Shown here: in pieces, positions 33,399-43,225 of the stretch
Position numbering within the stretch: the stretch's first letter is position 1
How the letters are laid out: the number at the start of each line of letters is the position of its first letter
Origin: Pirellulales bacterium
GTDB lineage: Bacteria > Planctomycetota > Planctomycetia > Pirellulales > DATAWG01
Direction: 5' to 3'
NCBI GenBank assembly: GCA_036267355.1
Contig: DATAWG010000004.1
Location: forward strand, 1 to 64,000
DNA: 64,000 nucleotides
The notes under the pieces: generated by a model
Databases searched by the model: none
What the model was told of the DNA's origin: nothing
The model's input: only the letters and a program-made list of their open reading frames with translations
Position numbers and translations under genes: made by a program

Positions 33399-34985
33399 AT
33401 GGCTAGAGCAATTCTCGGGAAGAGAATGATCTATGGCGGTGCGGCCGGATCCGTCGTCGTGATCGGCCTGATCTTCGCCGCGATCTTGCTATCCGGCGAG
33501 AAGGCCGTTCCGCCTGCCCAAAGAAGCGCCGCAAGCGATGCCTCGCCGGCCGACGCCAAGAACGAAATCGCTGAATCACAGGCGCGTCCTGCCGCACAAG
33601 AAGCACGAGAACTGCGAGCGGTCGAGGTCGTGCAGCCTCGAAAAAATGACCATTTCGTGATCTCAGTCGAGGAAATCGCCACAGTCCGGCCGTATTACCG
33701 GGCCGATCTTCGTGCCCGCGTCGCCGGCGACGTCGGCTATATCCAAAAGAACATCAACGATCAAGTGAAGAAAGACGAACGCCTTGTCGAGATCGAGGTC
33801 CCGGATCTGGTCGCTGAAGTCAAAGCCAAACAAGCGGTGATCCAGCAGCGGAGCCGCGAGATCGAGTTGGCCCAAAAACAATGGCAAATCGCCGTCGCCG
33901 CCGAAAAAGTCGCCCAGGCCACTGTCGGCCAACGCCAGGCCGACCAGCGATCGGCAGAAGCCACGGCCTCGTATCGCAAGCTCCGCCTCGATCGGTTCAC
34001 GCAGTTGGCCAAGAGCGGCGGGGTGGTCGAATCGGTGGTCGAGGAAGAGGAACGGGATTACCTCGCAGCTCAGGCCGCCGCCGACGGCGCTGCCGAAGCG
34101 GTCAACAAGGCCGAGGCCGACTACGCTCAGTCCAAGGTCAACTCCGACGCTGCCAAATCCGAGATCGATCTGCAAAAGGCGATGTACGACGTCGCCGACC
34201 GCGACAAGAAAATGGCGGAAGCCATGCTCGGCTATGCGACCATCGACGCGCCGTTCGATGGCGTGATCGTCGAACGAAACACCAATCCCGGCGATTTTAT
34301 TCAGAACGCCACGACGGCCCAAACGCCGCCGTTGATTTCCGTCGCCCGGGTCGATCTGGTGACGATTTCGATGGAGGTGCCCGACGGCTTTGCCCCCTAT
34401 GTCAGCCGCGGCGCGGAGGCGGAATTTCGTGTGGGAGATTTGTTTGCCCGCGGGAAAGTGACGCGCTATTCGCCGTCGATCGAAAGCAAAGACCGCACGA
34501 TGCACGTCGAAGTCGATCTGTTCAACGGCACCACGCAAGCCGAATACGACCGATTCGTGCAAGAACACAAGGCGACTTGGCCACAGGAGCGAAAGGGGGC
34601 CGACGATCCCTTTCCCATCCGGCCGGAATTCACCGGCAAATTGGTCGGCGGCGGACATTATCCTTTGCTGCCCGGAATGGTCGGCACGATGCGATTGTTT
34701 CTGCAAAAATTCGACAACGTATTCCTGGTCCCCAGCCAGTCGGTGTTTATTCGCGCCGGCCGCACATTCATCGCCCAAGTGGTGGATGGCAAGGTGAAGA
34801 TCACCGAGGTGCAAGTTCAAGCCGACGACACGATGCTTTCCAAAGTGCTGCTGGTGAACTACAAATCCACCCCCAACGGCGACGAACCGATCTTCACCGA
34901 TCTCACCGGCAACGAACAAATCGCGCTCGACGGCAGGGAGCTTAAGGAAGGCGAGACCGTCACCCCCACGCTCAAGGGCTGGTGA
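33399..34985 (+). CDS. RND efflux membrane fusion protein (HlyD/AcrA type)
   Basis: Start 33399 (MARAILGKRMIYGG) follows AAGGA at a spacing of 12; ATG 33378 is the alternative. One N-terminal membrane anchor (AAGSVVVIGLIFAAILL) is followed by the lipoyl half RADLRARVAGDVGYIQKNIN. A long coiled coil of about 150 residues (rich in Ala/Glu/Lys, residues 140-290) precedes the second lipoyl half AMLGYATIDAPFDGVIVER, then beta-barrel domains. Membrane fusion proteins bridge an RND pump and an outer-membrane channel. It is presumably the partner of the pump at 29492-32779. It is long for the family (528 aa). Confidence 0.92.
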   Translation: MARAILGKRMIYGGAAGSVVVIGLIFAAILLSGEKAVPPAQRSAASDASPADAKNEIAESQARPAAQEARELRAVEVVQPRKNDHFVISVEEIATVRPYYRADLRARVAGDVGYIQKNINDQVKKDERLVEIEVPDLVAEVKAKQAVIQQRSREIELAQKQWQIAVAAEKVAQATVGQRQADQRSAEATASYRKLRLDRFTQLAKSGGVVESVVEEEERDYLAAQAAADGAAEAVNKAEADYAQSKVNSDAAKSEIDLQKAMYDVADRDKKMAEAMLGYATIDAPFDGVIVERNTNPGDFIQNATTAQTPPLISVARVDLVTISMEVPDGFAPYVSRGAEAEFRVGDLFARGKVTRYSPSIESKDRTMHVEVDLFNGTTQAEYDRFVQEHKATWPQERKGADDPFPIRPEFTGKLVGGGHYPLLPGMVGTMRLFLQKFDNVFLVPSQSVFIRAGRTFIAQVVDGKVKITEVQVQADDTMLSKVLLVNYKSTPNGDEPIFTDLTGNEQIALDGRELKEGETVTPTLKGW

Positions 34986-35293
34986 GCGAGAATTGTAAAC
35001 CGCCCGCTTCCCGCAGCGCCGGCCCCCGCAGCCCTAGCGCGGCAATGGATTGACCATCACCAAGCCGTCGTTCCGGCGAAGCCAAAGGCGAGTTCAGCAA
35101 TCGCATCAAGACCGGAAGACTTCGGGTCGGCATCGTCGAGTTGGAAACGGCCGAAACAATGACCGATCGCCAGATCGCGGCGAAAGTGGCGCATTTCGCC
35201 TCGATCAACTGTCATCGGACGGTTAAAGCCCGTCTACGTTCCGACCCGTTTTCTCGCACGACGAAAAGACCATCAAGAAGTTGCGATTTCGGC
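34986..35293. other. Intergenic, nothing recognised
   Basis: Apart from weak open frames with poor composition on both strands, I see no gene, repeat or terminator in these 308 bp. Confidence 0.4.
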
Positions 35294-36007
35294 TCAGCGG
35301 CCGCGGCGGGGTCGGGCAAAATAGAACATGCCCAGCACGCTCATGCCGAAAAGAGCCAGCGTAGACGGTTCTGGGACGGCCGCCGCCACGGTGCCTTCGA
35401 GCAAGCTGATATTCACGGCGGTCGGGTTCGCCGCAGTTCCGGCGTTATAGACTTCGAAGGTCAATGTGTTGGTTCCAGTGACAAAGTTCGAGCCGGCCGG
35501 AATCGTGAAGGTGGTGAAGCTTGAGAACCCCCCGGGGCCCGTGCCGATTGCATACGGATATCCGTCGCCGATGGAAGCGCCGTTCAGCAAGATGTTGTCC
35601 ATCTCATTGTCGACCGAGAACTCGCCCGAAATGGTGGCGGTGGCCGGATTGAGATTCGCCGGGATATTGAAGGTCGTGCTGTAAAGATAATCGCCGACTG
35701 GCTCGCCGTTCTGTCCCGACCCAGTGTCGTTGACGAACGACGAACTGTCGCTGTTGGCGCTGTAAGCCGGTTGGTCGGTCACGACATAGACGGTGGAACC
35801 GGCATTGGGGCCCGCCACCGTGTAGTGCGAATCGACGGTGTCGTTCGACGTGATCTGAGTGCCGTTCGTGCCGTCCGGGTTGTTGGGCCCCGTGACGCCC
35901 GTGTTGTAGAGCGTAAGTGCCGTGGCCTGAGCTTGGCCGGCGCCGCTTGCCGCGAAACACCCAAACACCAAAGCCGCTACGATGCGCCAGTTCACAATGG
36001 GCTGCAT
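35294..36007 (-). CDS. PEP-CTERM sorting-signal protein
   Basis: The 237-aa product has a signal peptide (VAALVFGCFAASGAGQAQA) and the C-terminal tripartite signal VPEPSTLALFGMSVLGMFYF followed by ARPRRGR. This pattern directs cleavage and anchoring by an exosortase. The mature part is Ser/Thr/Asn-rich and beta-like with no catalytic motif; GDYLYSTTFNIPANLN and NILLNGASIGDGYPY recall a carbohydrate- or ligand-binding jelly roll, but that is speculative. No exosortase gene is in the window. It stands alone. Confidence 0.9.
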   Translation of the reverse strand: MQPIVNWRIVAALVFGCFAASGAGQAQATALTLYNTGVTGPNNPDGTNGTQITSNDTVDSHYTVAGPNAGSTVYVVTDQPAYSANSDSSSFVNDTGSGQNGEPVGDYLYSTTFNIPANLNPATATISGEFSVDNEMDNILLNGASIGDGYPYAIGTGPGGFSSFTTFTIPAGSNFVTGTNTLTFEVYNAGTAANPTAVNISLLEGTVAAAVPEPSTLALFGMSVLGMFYFARPRRGR

Positions 36008-36247
36008 AATCAGCTTTCACATCACGATTGCGAAAATGCCCGCGCAACGGTCGGACCGAGAAATTCCCCGTGACCTGAGTTTAGCAGCGTGCTCGGGCGA
36101 ATTCAAGGATTTGCGAGCGTCCCCCGCCTTCGTGCTTGGCCGGGCAACGGTACTTGAGCGTCTCGCGAGTGTCCCCGACTCCTGGGAGTCCCGCCGCGTA
36201 TCGGGGCCGCCGATGAGACGGTGGGCCCCTTTGATGCGACTGTCGGC

Positions 36248-37894
36248 CTATCGCGTCGGAGCGCCAGCGAGCAGTTCATCGAGCAACGCTTGCATTCGCG
36301 ATGCGCTTCCGGCGATTGGCTGCATGTCGGGCGTCGTCGAATTGCTCGACAACTGGCTCTGAAGGTCGCTGGCCATTTGTGCCAGTTCGCGGGCCAACGA
36401 TTCCAAAGAGGGATCTTGGCCGTTTGGTCGAGCCAGGGCTTCGGCGGCAATCCAGTTTTTGTCGGGCAGGTTCGTGGGAGAGTTTGCTTCGGCGTGGGCC
36501 GTTTCTGTTGCAGTCGCAGTTTTTTGCAAGCCGCGCTGGATTAGTCGCACCGCCCAGCGGTTGTCCAGAAACCAGCGGACGATCGAGGCCCGGCTGATCA
36601 TGCCGCATGGCTTGCCTTGCGATGTAACGACGACGCTACGGATCGGCGAGCGAATGAAACAACTGAGAACACGGGCCAACGGGACATCGAGATCGAACGT
36701 GATCACATTTGCCCGCATGATTTCGTCGACGCGGCGGTTCGGCGCCTCGGGAGTGTGGGCGACGACGAGGATGTCCTTCTCCGAGATGATACCGAGGAGA
36801 TTGCCTTTCGGGTCGGTGACGGGCACCGATGAAACCTGATATTGCAATAGGTGGGCCGTTACGCGCTGGATTGTCCAATCGGCAGCGGCGCAGCAAACCA
36901 TCGGAATCATGGCTTCGCGCGCGGCGACGCCATCGAGCACCGAACCACCGAAAGAGCCGCCTGTCGGCGAAAGGCTTCCGCCGGCGGTGAGCGACTTTGC
37001 CGATTCGACGCGGTTGCGGCCCCGCTGTTTGGCGGCCAGAAGGCACTGATCGGCGAGGCTCAGCAATTCGGATTTTTCCTCCATGTCGGCAAGCATCTGG
37101 GCCACGCCGAGACTGACGGTCGCGCGAATCTCGGCATTGCCTACGACCGTAACCATTTCAGCGACGTGGCGGCGGAATCGCTCGGCCCAAATCATCGCCG
37201 AAGCCTCGTCGGTTTCGGGCAACAGGGCGACGAACTCTTCGCCGCCGTAGCGGCAGATCAAATCGCTACGACGGCAATTTCGCCGCAGCAAACGCACCAC
37301 GCCGCGAATCACTTCATCGCCGGCCGGATGACCATGGGTGTCATTGATCGGCTTGAAAAAGTCGATGTCGATCATCACCGCCGAGAGCGCGAGTTGATAT
37401 CGGTGCGATCGTTGCCATTCTTTCGCGAGCAACTCGTGAAACGTGCGGCGAGTTGGGAGCTCGGTGAGCGCGTCGAGGGCCGCGAGTTGCGAAAGCCGCG
37501 ATTCGAGCCGCAAGATCCGCGCTCCAGCCCCCAGCCGAGCCATCAGCTCGTCCCGACGCAACGGCTTGATCAGAAAATCGTCGGCGCCGGCATCCATGGC
37601 GGCCGTCAGATCATCTTCGGCGCTGCGAACGGTCAAGAACACGATGTAGATATAGCTTGGCAGGTCCAAATGCCGAACTCGGCAGCAGAGTTCGATGCCG
37701 TTCATCTCCGGCATGTTCCAGTCGGTGATCAAATACGACGGCTGATGCCGTTCGATCATTTCCAGCGCTTGCCGTCCGTCGGAAGCTGAGAATACCTCGT
37801 AACCACTCGCCTGGAGCAACGATTCGAGCAGCCGCAGGATCGCAGGATCGTCGTCGGCGACCAGCACTCGATTGAGAAGATTGATGTGCACCAT
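36248..37894 (-). CDS. Response regulator with GGDEF and paired CBS domains
   Basis: The 548-aa product has a receiver domain at residues 1-125 with acceptor Asp58 (LITDWNMPEMNG) and Lys in FLIKPLRRD. The GGDEF domain (about 135-300) has signature YGGEEF at 216-221 and an inhibitory I-site RRSD at 208-211. A CBS pair follows at about 335-460 (YQVSSVPVTDPKGNLLGIIS; SVVVTSQGKPCGMISR). The tail is Ala/Gln/Ser-rich. The reaction is synthesis of c-di-GMP from two GTP, probably set by phosphorylation and perhaps by nucleotide binding at the CBS pair. It stands alone; no kinase is adjacent. Confidence 0.94.
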   Translation of the reverse strand: MVHINLLNRVLVADDDPAILRLLESLLQASGYEVFSASDGRQALEMIERHQPSYLITDWNMPEMNGIELCCRVRHLDLPSYIYIVFLTVRSAEDDLTAAMDAGADDFLIKPLRRDELMARLGAGARILRLESRLSQLAALDALTELPTRRTFHELLAKEWQRSHRYQLALSAVMIDIDFFKPINDTHGHPAGDEVIRGVVRLLRRNCRRSDLICRYGGEEFVALLPETDEASAMIWAERFRRHVAEMVTVVGNAEIRATVSLGVAQMLADMEEKSELLSLADQCLLAAKQRGRNRVESAKSLTAGGSLSPTGGSFGGSVLDGVAAREAMIPMVCCAAADWTIQRVTAHLLQYQVSSVPVTDPKGNLLGIISEKDILVVAHTPEAPNRRVDEIMRANVITFDLDVPLARVLSCFIRSPIRSVVVTSQGKPCGMISRASIVRWFLDNRWAVRLIQRGLQKTATATETAHAEANSPTNLPDKNWIAAEALARPNGQDPSLESLARELAQMASDLQSQLSSNSTTPDMQPIAGSASRMQALLDELLAGAPTR

Positions 37895-38636
37895 CCTTTG
37901 CCCCGATGATAGGCGACCGCGATCGAACCATTCTCGAGTCGATTGTCGAACCGGTTGTCGAAACGATGAAACGATTCGCAGCCCAGTCCCGAAGCCGCGC
38001 GAAATGCGTTGTCAAGTCTCCGCGTTCGATAGCCAGACTGGAAAATATAGCTCCCGGCTGGGGAGTGGAAGCCGGAATCGGGTAAGGGTGGGATTCGGGG
38101 ATCCAGGGAAGGCCAGGGGGACTGAGTCAGATGGAAGGCGGGGGAGCTTCCCTGGGCTTTACACGCGCGATGGGAGGGGAACAGTGCGCGCGATCAGCGT
38201 TGCGATAGACGCCTTTCCCAGCGGCCATATTGGGGGTCGCCGGGACGGAACGTGAACACAGCGTCGGGCAACCGTTCCGGGCCGGGCCGCGACGGAATGC
38301 GAACCAGAATTACACCGTTGTCGCGGCCTTCCAAAATCCATTGATCGACTTCATCGACATCGTTGCCAGCCGCATCGGATCCGCGATTATTCATCTTATT
38401 GTGCCGCGAAGTTCGAGCGGCGCTCCCACCGATCCACCAATTTAAATGGGCCCAGCCGGGCTGCCAACCGCGCGCGATTTTCGTCGAATCGCCGAATTAA
38501 TTCTAGGTCGATTTCCGCGGGAAAAAAGAGAACGCCGATGCGAAAGACCGCAAAACAGCATTATTTCCTGGCCGCTATTCGGCGCCGCCGGAAGAGCAGC
38601 TTGGATTTTTCGCGAGCGAACGACTGCGGCAGGCGT
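37895..38636. other. Long intergenic region with one possible small ORF
   Basis: About 740 bp. The only candidate gene is a short minus-strand frame at 38194-38394. Apart from purine-rich stretches (38080-38160) I see no repeats, terminators or RNA genes. Confidence 0.4.
38194..38394 (-). CDS. Possible small hypothetical protein (66 aa)
   Basis: ATG 38394 starts a well-composed 66-aa frame (VDEVDQWILEGRDNGVILVR, ending PQYGRWERRLSQR). It has no clear ribosome site and no known family. Its amino-acid balance is better than that of random frames here, which is the only support. Confidence 0.3.
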   Translation of the reverse strand: MNNRGSDAAGNDVDEVDQWILEGRDNGVILVRIPSRPGPERLPDAVFTFRPGDPQYGRWERRLSQR

Positions 38637-39245
38637 CTACCGAAGCGCAGGCGCGCTCTCGCCACGCTCAAGCGCAAGCAAGCGGCGTTTTGCATCCAGG
38701 CCGCCGATTGCCGAAAAGCCCCGCAATTCACCGGCACTCCCGACGACCCGGTGGCAGGGAATCACGAGCGGAATCGGATTAGTCGCCATCGCTCGGCCGA
38801 CGGCACGCGCCGCCCCAGGACGGCCGGCCGCGGCAGCCAATTCGGCATAGGTCCGAGTCTCGCCATAAGAAATTTGGCGGCAGCGGTTCAACACCTGCCG
38901 TTGAAAGGACGTCCAACCGCTGCTCCAAACCTGCAGGTCGGCGAAATCATCGGCCTCACCATCTGCGAAGCGAACCAAGCGTTTCTGCACGGATTCGACA
39001 CAACTAATGAAGTTCGCTGCTTTTGCGTCGCACAATTCGCTCGAATAGCCGGGACCAAATCCGCTCGACTTTGCCAGACCGTTGCTCGCAGTCTCGGCGT
39101 CGGAATAGCCAAATACGAGCCGAACGAGCGACTGCTGGCGCATCGCAAACGCGATCCACCCAAGTTGCGTGGGGAAAACAGCAATTTCGAGTGACCGAGC
39201 GGCCGAATCGGAATTTTGCGGATCGACAGACAGCAAAGCGGACAT
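38637..39245 (-). CDS. ogt: Methylated-DNA--protein-cysteine methyltransferase
   Basis: This suicide repair enzyme moves the alkyl group from O6-alkylguanine to its own cysteine. The 202-aa product carries the active site IPCHRVVGSAGELRGF and the preceding helix YGETRTYAELAAAAGRPGAA. The C-terminal recognition (DAKRRLLALERG) is present. An N-terminal domain of about 90 residues is typical for the Ogt form without an Ada domain. It stands alone. Confidence 0.95.
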   Translation of the reverse strand: MSALLSVDPQNSDSAARSLEIAVFPTQLGWIAFAMRQQSLVRLVFGYSDAETASNGLAKSSGFGPGYSSELCDAKAANFISCVESVQKRLVRFADGEADDFADLQVWSSGWTSFQRQVLNRCRQISYGETRTYAELAAAAGRPGAARAVGRAMATNPIPLVIPCHRVVGSAGELRGFSAIGGLDAKRRLLALERGESAPALR

Positions 39246-39309
39246 GGATTCACCTAAGTCGTTCGACGGCTGTGTTCCTCACGGATGCGAGGACATTGGC
39301 CGGCTGGCT

Positions 39310-39339
39310 TTGACACTTCGCAGCGCTACATTTTATACT
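39310..39339 (+). promoter_or_regulatory. Strong sigma-70 promoter for the gene at 39512
   Basis: TTGACA (39310-39315) and TATACT (39334-39339) are 18 bp apart. Transcription would start near 39346, giving a leader of about 165 nt. Confidence 0.75.
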
Positions 39340-39511
39340 GAGAACTTGCAGCCACAAGTCGCCGGCGACTCGGCATGAATGGTTAGTGGGGCAATGCTCA
39401 TTGCCATTCGGCCCATCAGCCGCTTTTGCCCAGATTGCTTGCTCGGAATGCGTTTTCCCGTGCGGCCGGTTCGGCTTCACGCGGCAGCTTGAGTCTGGAG
39501 GGATACAGTCT

Positions 39512-40255
39512 ATGAATCGCTACGCCTCCGTTTCCGACGATTTCTACGTCAACATGAATCTCAGCACGGAGATGGAGTTGCCGGAAAGTCGCGAAACGGT
39601 GTTGCATTTCTTCGAGCGGATCCAAAAGAAGTATCCGTTGATGCGGAAATTCTATTGTCGCGACAAACGCGACTTCGTGCTCGAGGAAGACAAAGACCGA
39701 GGTCATTATCGTTGGGCGACGGTCGAATCGCGCCGCGTTTGTTCCGGACAGGTGAATCCTGCCTCGATCGACACGGCCATGGAGCAGCACAAGCTTGTGC
39801 TCGAGTTGGCTCCGTTCATGCTTTCGGTCAGCCCGTTGGATTGCGAAGCCCTCGATCTGCTCTTCGGGTTCGATTTCACTTACCGGGGGAACCACAATCA
39901 GCTGGTTGCGGAAGCTCTGGGCGTGAGCCCCGGATTGGAACGAATAATCGATGTCCCCGGGGCGACCGTCATCAACTACGAGCCCTCGGTCACCCTGGCT
40001 CTGGACGAAGATTGCCGAACTCAGGTTCGCTTGAGCATCGAGACGCGGACGAATGCCTATCAGGTTCGCACCGGCGAATATCCCGAAGATCAACTCAGCG
40101 TTTACGTCACGGCTCGGCAATACGGCAGCCTCGATGCCGATACGACATTCGTTCAATCGCTGGAAAACTTGGCGCAGATCTGCCGGGAAATGGTCGACAA
40201 CTATGTCGTCGACCAGGTGCTGAAGCCGCTGGCGCGAACGATCGCCATGAAATAA
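39512..40255 (+). CDS. Conserved-looking cytosolic protein of unknown function
   Basis: ATG 39512 follows GGAGGG and gives 247 aa with no signal peptide or membrane helix. I recognise no motif. The sequence is acidic and well structured (FFERIQKKYPLMRKFYCRDK, LLFGFDFTYRGNHNQLVAEA, VINYEPSVTLALDEDCRTQV), ending in a helix (NLAQICREMVDNYVVDQVL). It has its own good promoter and ribosome site, so it is a real gene. Function cannot be assigned. Confidence 0.82.
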   Translation: MNRYASVSDDFYVNMNLSTEMELPESRETVLHFFERIQKKYPLMRKFYCRDKRDFVLEEDKDRGHYRWATVESRRVCSGQVNPASIDTAMEQHKLVLELAPFMLSVSPLDCEALDLLFGFDFTYRGNHNQLVAEALGVSPGLERIIDVPGATVINYEPSVTLALDEDCRTQVRLSIETRTNAYQVRTGEYPEDQLSVYVTARQYGSLDADTTFVQSLENLAQICREMVDNYVVDQVLKPLARTIAMK

Positions 40256-40272
40256 AGTCCGGCTCGTTCGGC

Positions 40273-41241
40273 TCAACTCGTATTGGCGGGCTCGAGAATT
40301 CTTAGCCATGCACCACGGCGATCCCAGGCAGTAAGTCCAGCGGCTGCATAGGCGCGCAACGCCGGTGCGTTGGTGGCATCGACGGCCAGCACGAATCGAT
40401 TTGCCCCGGCTTGTCCGGCGAGCCATTGGCCATGCCGCGTGATGTCGAGCCCCCAACCATGGCCGCGAGCTTCGGGAGTAAGGCCCATGTAGGCGAGTTC
40501 CCAGATTTTTTGCGGGTGTGCGACCAGGATCAGGCACCCCACGTCTTCACCGGCATGACGAACCAGAAGCCATCGTCGCGGATCGAATGGCCCGGCGCTG
40601 CGATATCCGGCCAAGACTTCCGCGGTGAGCCGGATGCCGTTTAGTTGCGGGCAATCGCGCGTGGCCAAATAGGTGCGCTCGACCATGGATTCCAGCCGCG
40701 CGCCGGCGGTGATCGACCATGGCTCGAATTGCAATTGCTCGGCCGGCGGCGCGGTCGGAAAAACTTCGGCCGAACTGACCAAATAGAGCAACTCGGCGAC
40801 CTGCTGGAAACCGGCCTGTTGAAAGTCTTTGACAAGGTCGCTGGCGTGTGGTTCCAAAAGCGCTTGCACCAGCCGTGCGCCGCCGGCGGCAGCGATGCGC
40901 ACCGCGGCTTCCAAAAGTTCGCGAGCCAGCGCTTCGAGCGGATGCGTTGCGAACGATGGCGGAAGCGACACGATCGGAGGGAGCAGATTGGCGACCCGGC
41001 CATCTTGCCGTTGGATCCAGACAACTCCAAACGGCGGATCTACTTCTGCGGCCTGCGTCGCACCGCGCGCTTCGAGCAAACCGGCGGCGTCGAGCCGGCC
41101 TTCCAGCAGCCCGTCCAAGATCGACTGCCACGGAGCGCGTTGCGCGTTGTCTGCCAGGGCGTCGACTATTCGGCGAATCCGCGGCCAGCGTTCTGGGGCG
41201 ACCTGGGCGATGTAAAACGGCACTGCGTCGGACGGTTTCAT
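40273..41241 (-). CDS. GNAT-family N-acetyltransferase
   Basis: The 322-aa product has a C-terminal GNAT fold: WELAYMGLTPEARGHGWGLD matches motif A (Q/RxxGxG/A, here R-G-H-G-W-G), followed by FVLAVDATNAPALRAYAAAG, which is the acetyl-CoA side. The N-terminal 150 residues form a second, less clear GNAT-like half (LVQALLEPHASDLVKDFQQA), so the protein may be a tandem. Substrate unknown. It is convergent with the gene at 39512, 17 bp apart. Confidence 0.88.
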   Translation of the reverse strand: MKPSDAVPFYIAQVAPERWPRIRRIVDALADNAQRAPWQSILDGLLEGRLDAAGLLEARGATQAAEVDPPFGVVWIQRQDGRVANLLPPIVSLPPSFATHPLEALARELLEAAVRIAAAGGARLVQALLEPHASDLVKDFQQAGFQQVAELLYLVSSAEVFPTAPPAEQLQFEPWSITAGARLESMVERTYLATRDCPQLNGIRLTAEVLAGYRSAGPFDPRRWLLVRHAGEDVGCLILVAHPQKIWELAYMGLTPEARGHGWGLDITRHGQWLAGQAGANRFVLAVDATNAPALRAYAAAGLTAWDRRGAWLRILEPANTS

Positions 41242-41274
41242 CCCGGCAGGATAACCCGTTTCAAACGACCCGTG

Positions 41275-42813
41275 CTAGGCCGTCAACGCGGGAATCTGGT
41301 TCGGCACGTAGAGTTCGATCCCCTTGCCGGAGTCGAAATACGTGCCATCCCTGCCTGCGGCGGCAGAAGCCTGCACGGCAGCTTCGGCCCGTTTCATCAA
41401 CGAAGCCGAGTCGTCGTTGCGGACTACTTCGGCCAAGCCGGTGCTCACGGAAATCTGCAATTCGAAATCCTTGCCCCGCAGCGGGCAGCGGGCGACGGCC
41501 GCACGCAGCCGCTCGGCGACGGCAATCGACTGGCTCAGCGGAGTGCCCGGCAGAAGCACTGCGAAGGTGTCGCTTTGATAGCGGGCGACCATGTCCATTT
41601 CTCGCATTCCGGCGGTCAGGAATTGCGAGACGGTGCGGAGCACCAATTCGGCTTGCGGGTCGGTTGGCCGATCGACGAATTTCTGCAGCGTGTTGACTTT
41701 CACCAACATCAGCGAGAGCTTGGTATCGTAGCGATTCGATTCCGCAGCGCGGCGGCGGACTTCTTCGCAGAATGATGTCCGATTCGGCAGTCCGGTTTGC
41801 ACATCGGTGCGGAACGGATCGTTCGACGCGTCGAGCGCAGGCGCTTCGACGGGTTTCGCCGGGGCGGGAACCGGTTTGGGTTCCGGAGCCGGAGGGGAGG
41901 CCGGCTTGGGGCTGATCAGCGAGCTGGTCTCGCCGTCGTGCAAATAGCCCCGATTTCGGCCGGCGTTCTTCGCAGCGTAGAGCGCTTCGTCGGCCCGCTT
42001 CACCAGCTGCGCCTCGTTGTCTTTGCACAAGAATTCGGCGAGTCCGCCGCTAACGGTTACTTTGAGCGTTTTTCCCTCGAATTCGAATTGGCTATCGGCG
42101 ATGCGCGAACAGATTCGCAGCACCCCGGTTTGGGCGTCGCGAATCGTCGACGTTGGCATGATGACGGCGAATTCTTCGCCGCCGTAGCGGGCCACGATAT
42201 CCATTCCGCGGCAAGTTTCGCGGAGCACCCGAGCGACGCCGCGCAACACTTCGTCGCCGGCCGGGTGGCCGTGGGTGTCGTTGAATTTCTTGAAATGATC
42301 GACGTCGAGCATTAGCAAGCAGAAGGGGGTGCCGCGGCGTTGGAACTCGGCCGCGCGGCGGCCCAATTCCGCATCGAAGGCACGGCGGTTGGCCCCGCCC
42401 GTCAGAGCGTCGGTCAGCGCATCCGCCGCATGGACCTCGATCTGGTGGGCCTGCTCCTGCAGTTTCACTTCGGCCGACTTCAGTTGCTCTTGTAGCCGGC
42501 TATTGGCTTTGACGATTTCGGCGACGGAATCGATTACGACCGTTTCGATTTCGCCGCTTTCGGGCGTGTGGCTCGTCAATTCGTCACTTATTTCTTGGAC
42601 GCGCGTGGAATGTTCGCCCACGTCGGCGGCAACGCGGCTGGCCAATTCGTGCAGCCGGGCCAACGCGTTCCTCGCCCGCTCGACTTCCTGGTCGGACTGC
42701 GGGCTCGGTGGGCTGTCGCCGGCGCCGCGGAGCCACCAGCCGATACCGACACCGGCCAACAGCTCAACCAGCGCCATCACCACCGCCAGCAAAATCAATG
42801 AAGTTGAAGTCAA
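41275..42813 (-). CDS. Tandem GGDEF protein, second domain degenerate
   Basis: The best start is TTG 42813, which puts the membrane helix (LILLAVVMALVELLAGVGIG) at the N-terminus; TTG 42921 would add 36 unlikely residues. A coiled-coil linker leads to GGDEF-1 with RYGGEEF and an RxxD I-site (RGMD) five residues before it, so it should be an active, product-inhibited diguanylate cyclase. A Pro-rich linker (PAPEPKPVPAPAKPVEAP) joins GGDEF-2, where the signature reads RYQSDTF: catalysis is lost but the fold and an REMD I-site-like motif remain, suggesting a sensory or regulatory role. A PilZ gene is divergent. Confidence 0.92.
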   Translation of the reverse strand: MTSTSLILLAVVMALVELLAGVGIGWWLRGAGDSPPSPQSDQEVERARNALARLHELASRVAADVGEHSTRVQEISDELTSHTPESGEIETVVIDSVAEIVKANSRLQEQLKSAEVKLQEQAHQIEVHAADALTDALTGGANRRAFDAELGRRAAEFQRRGTPFCLLMLDVDHFKKFNDTHGHPAGDEVLRGVARVLRETCRGMDIVARYGGEEFAVIMPTSTIRDAQTGVLRICSRIADSQFEFEGKTLKVTVSGGLAEFLCKDNEAQLVKRADEALYAAKNAGRNRGYLHDGETSSLISPKPASPPAPEPKPVPAPAKPVEAPALDASNDPFRTDVQTGLPNRTSFCEEVRRRAAESNRYDTKLSLMLVKVNTLQKFVDRPTDPQAELVLRTVSQFLTAGMREMDMVARYQSDTFAVLLPGTPLSQSIAVAERLRAAVARCPLRGKDFELQISVSTGLAEVVRNDDSASLMKRAEAAVQASAAAGRDGTYFDSGKGIELYVPNQIPALTA

Positions 42814-43225
42814 GGGGCACCCATTTCGAAATCGGACGGGGATCGAGCCATAAGGATGAATACGGTTGTCGCCGAGAGCGCCACGCTTGCCCCTCTTGGG
42901 CCTCGGCCAATTGAAGAACAAAGTTCCCGCGAGCGGGCGGTTTGGTTCTCAAGAGAACTTAGGACATGCGTATTCAAAGTCAAATTCGCGATAGTAAGGA
43001 TTTTCGCGTAGAAATTTGGCGTTTTTTGCGCCTTTTGTCCCGTCGCCGGCAACGCTGATTTGTGTCCGCGCAATAATTCATCCGCAGGGCCACGAAATAG
43101 CCCAGCAGAGGGGTGTTTCCTAGCTTTGATTCTTCGGGCCACGCTTGCAATTCCGGCCACGCGACCTATGAATTGAAGTGACAGAACTGGTTTAGCCGGC
43201 CCGCACGTTGTTGGGGTGTCAACCG
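42814..43225. other. Intergenic region between divergent GGDEF and PilZ genes
   Basis: No gene, repeat or terminator is recognised. The AT-rich segment 42955-43030 probably contains promoter elements for one or both genes. Confidence 0.35.
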
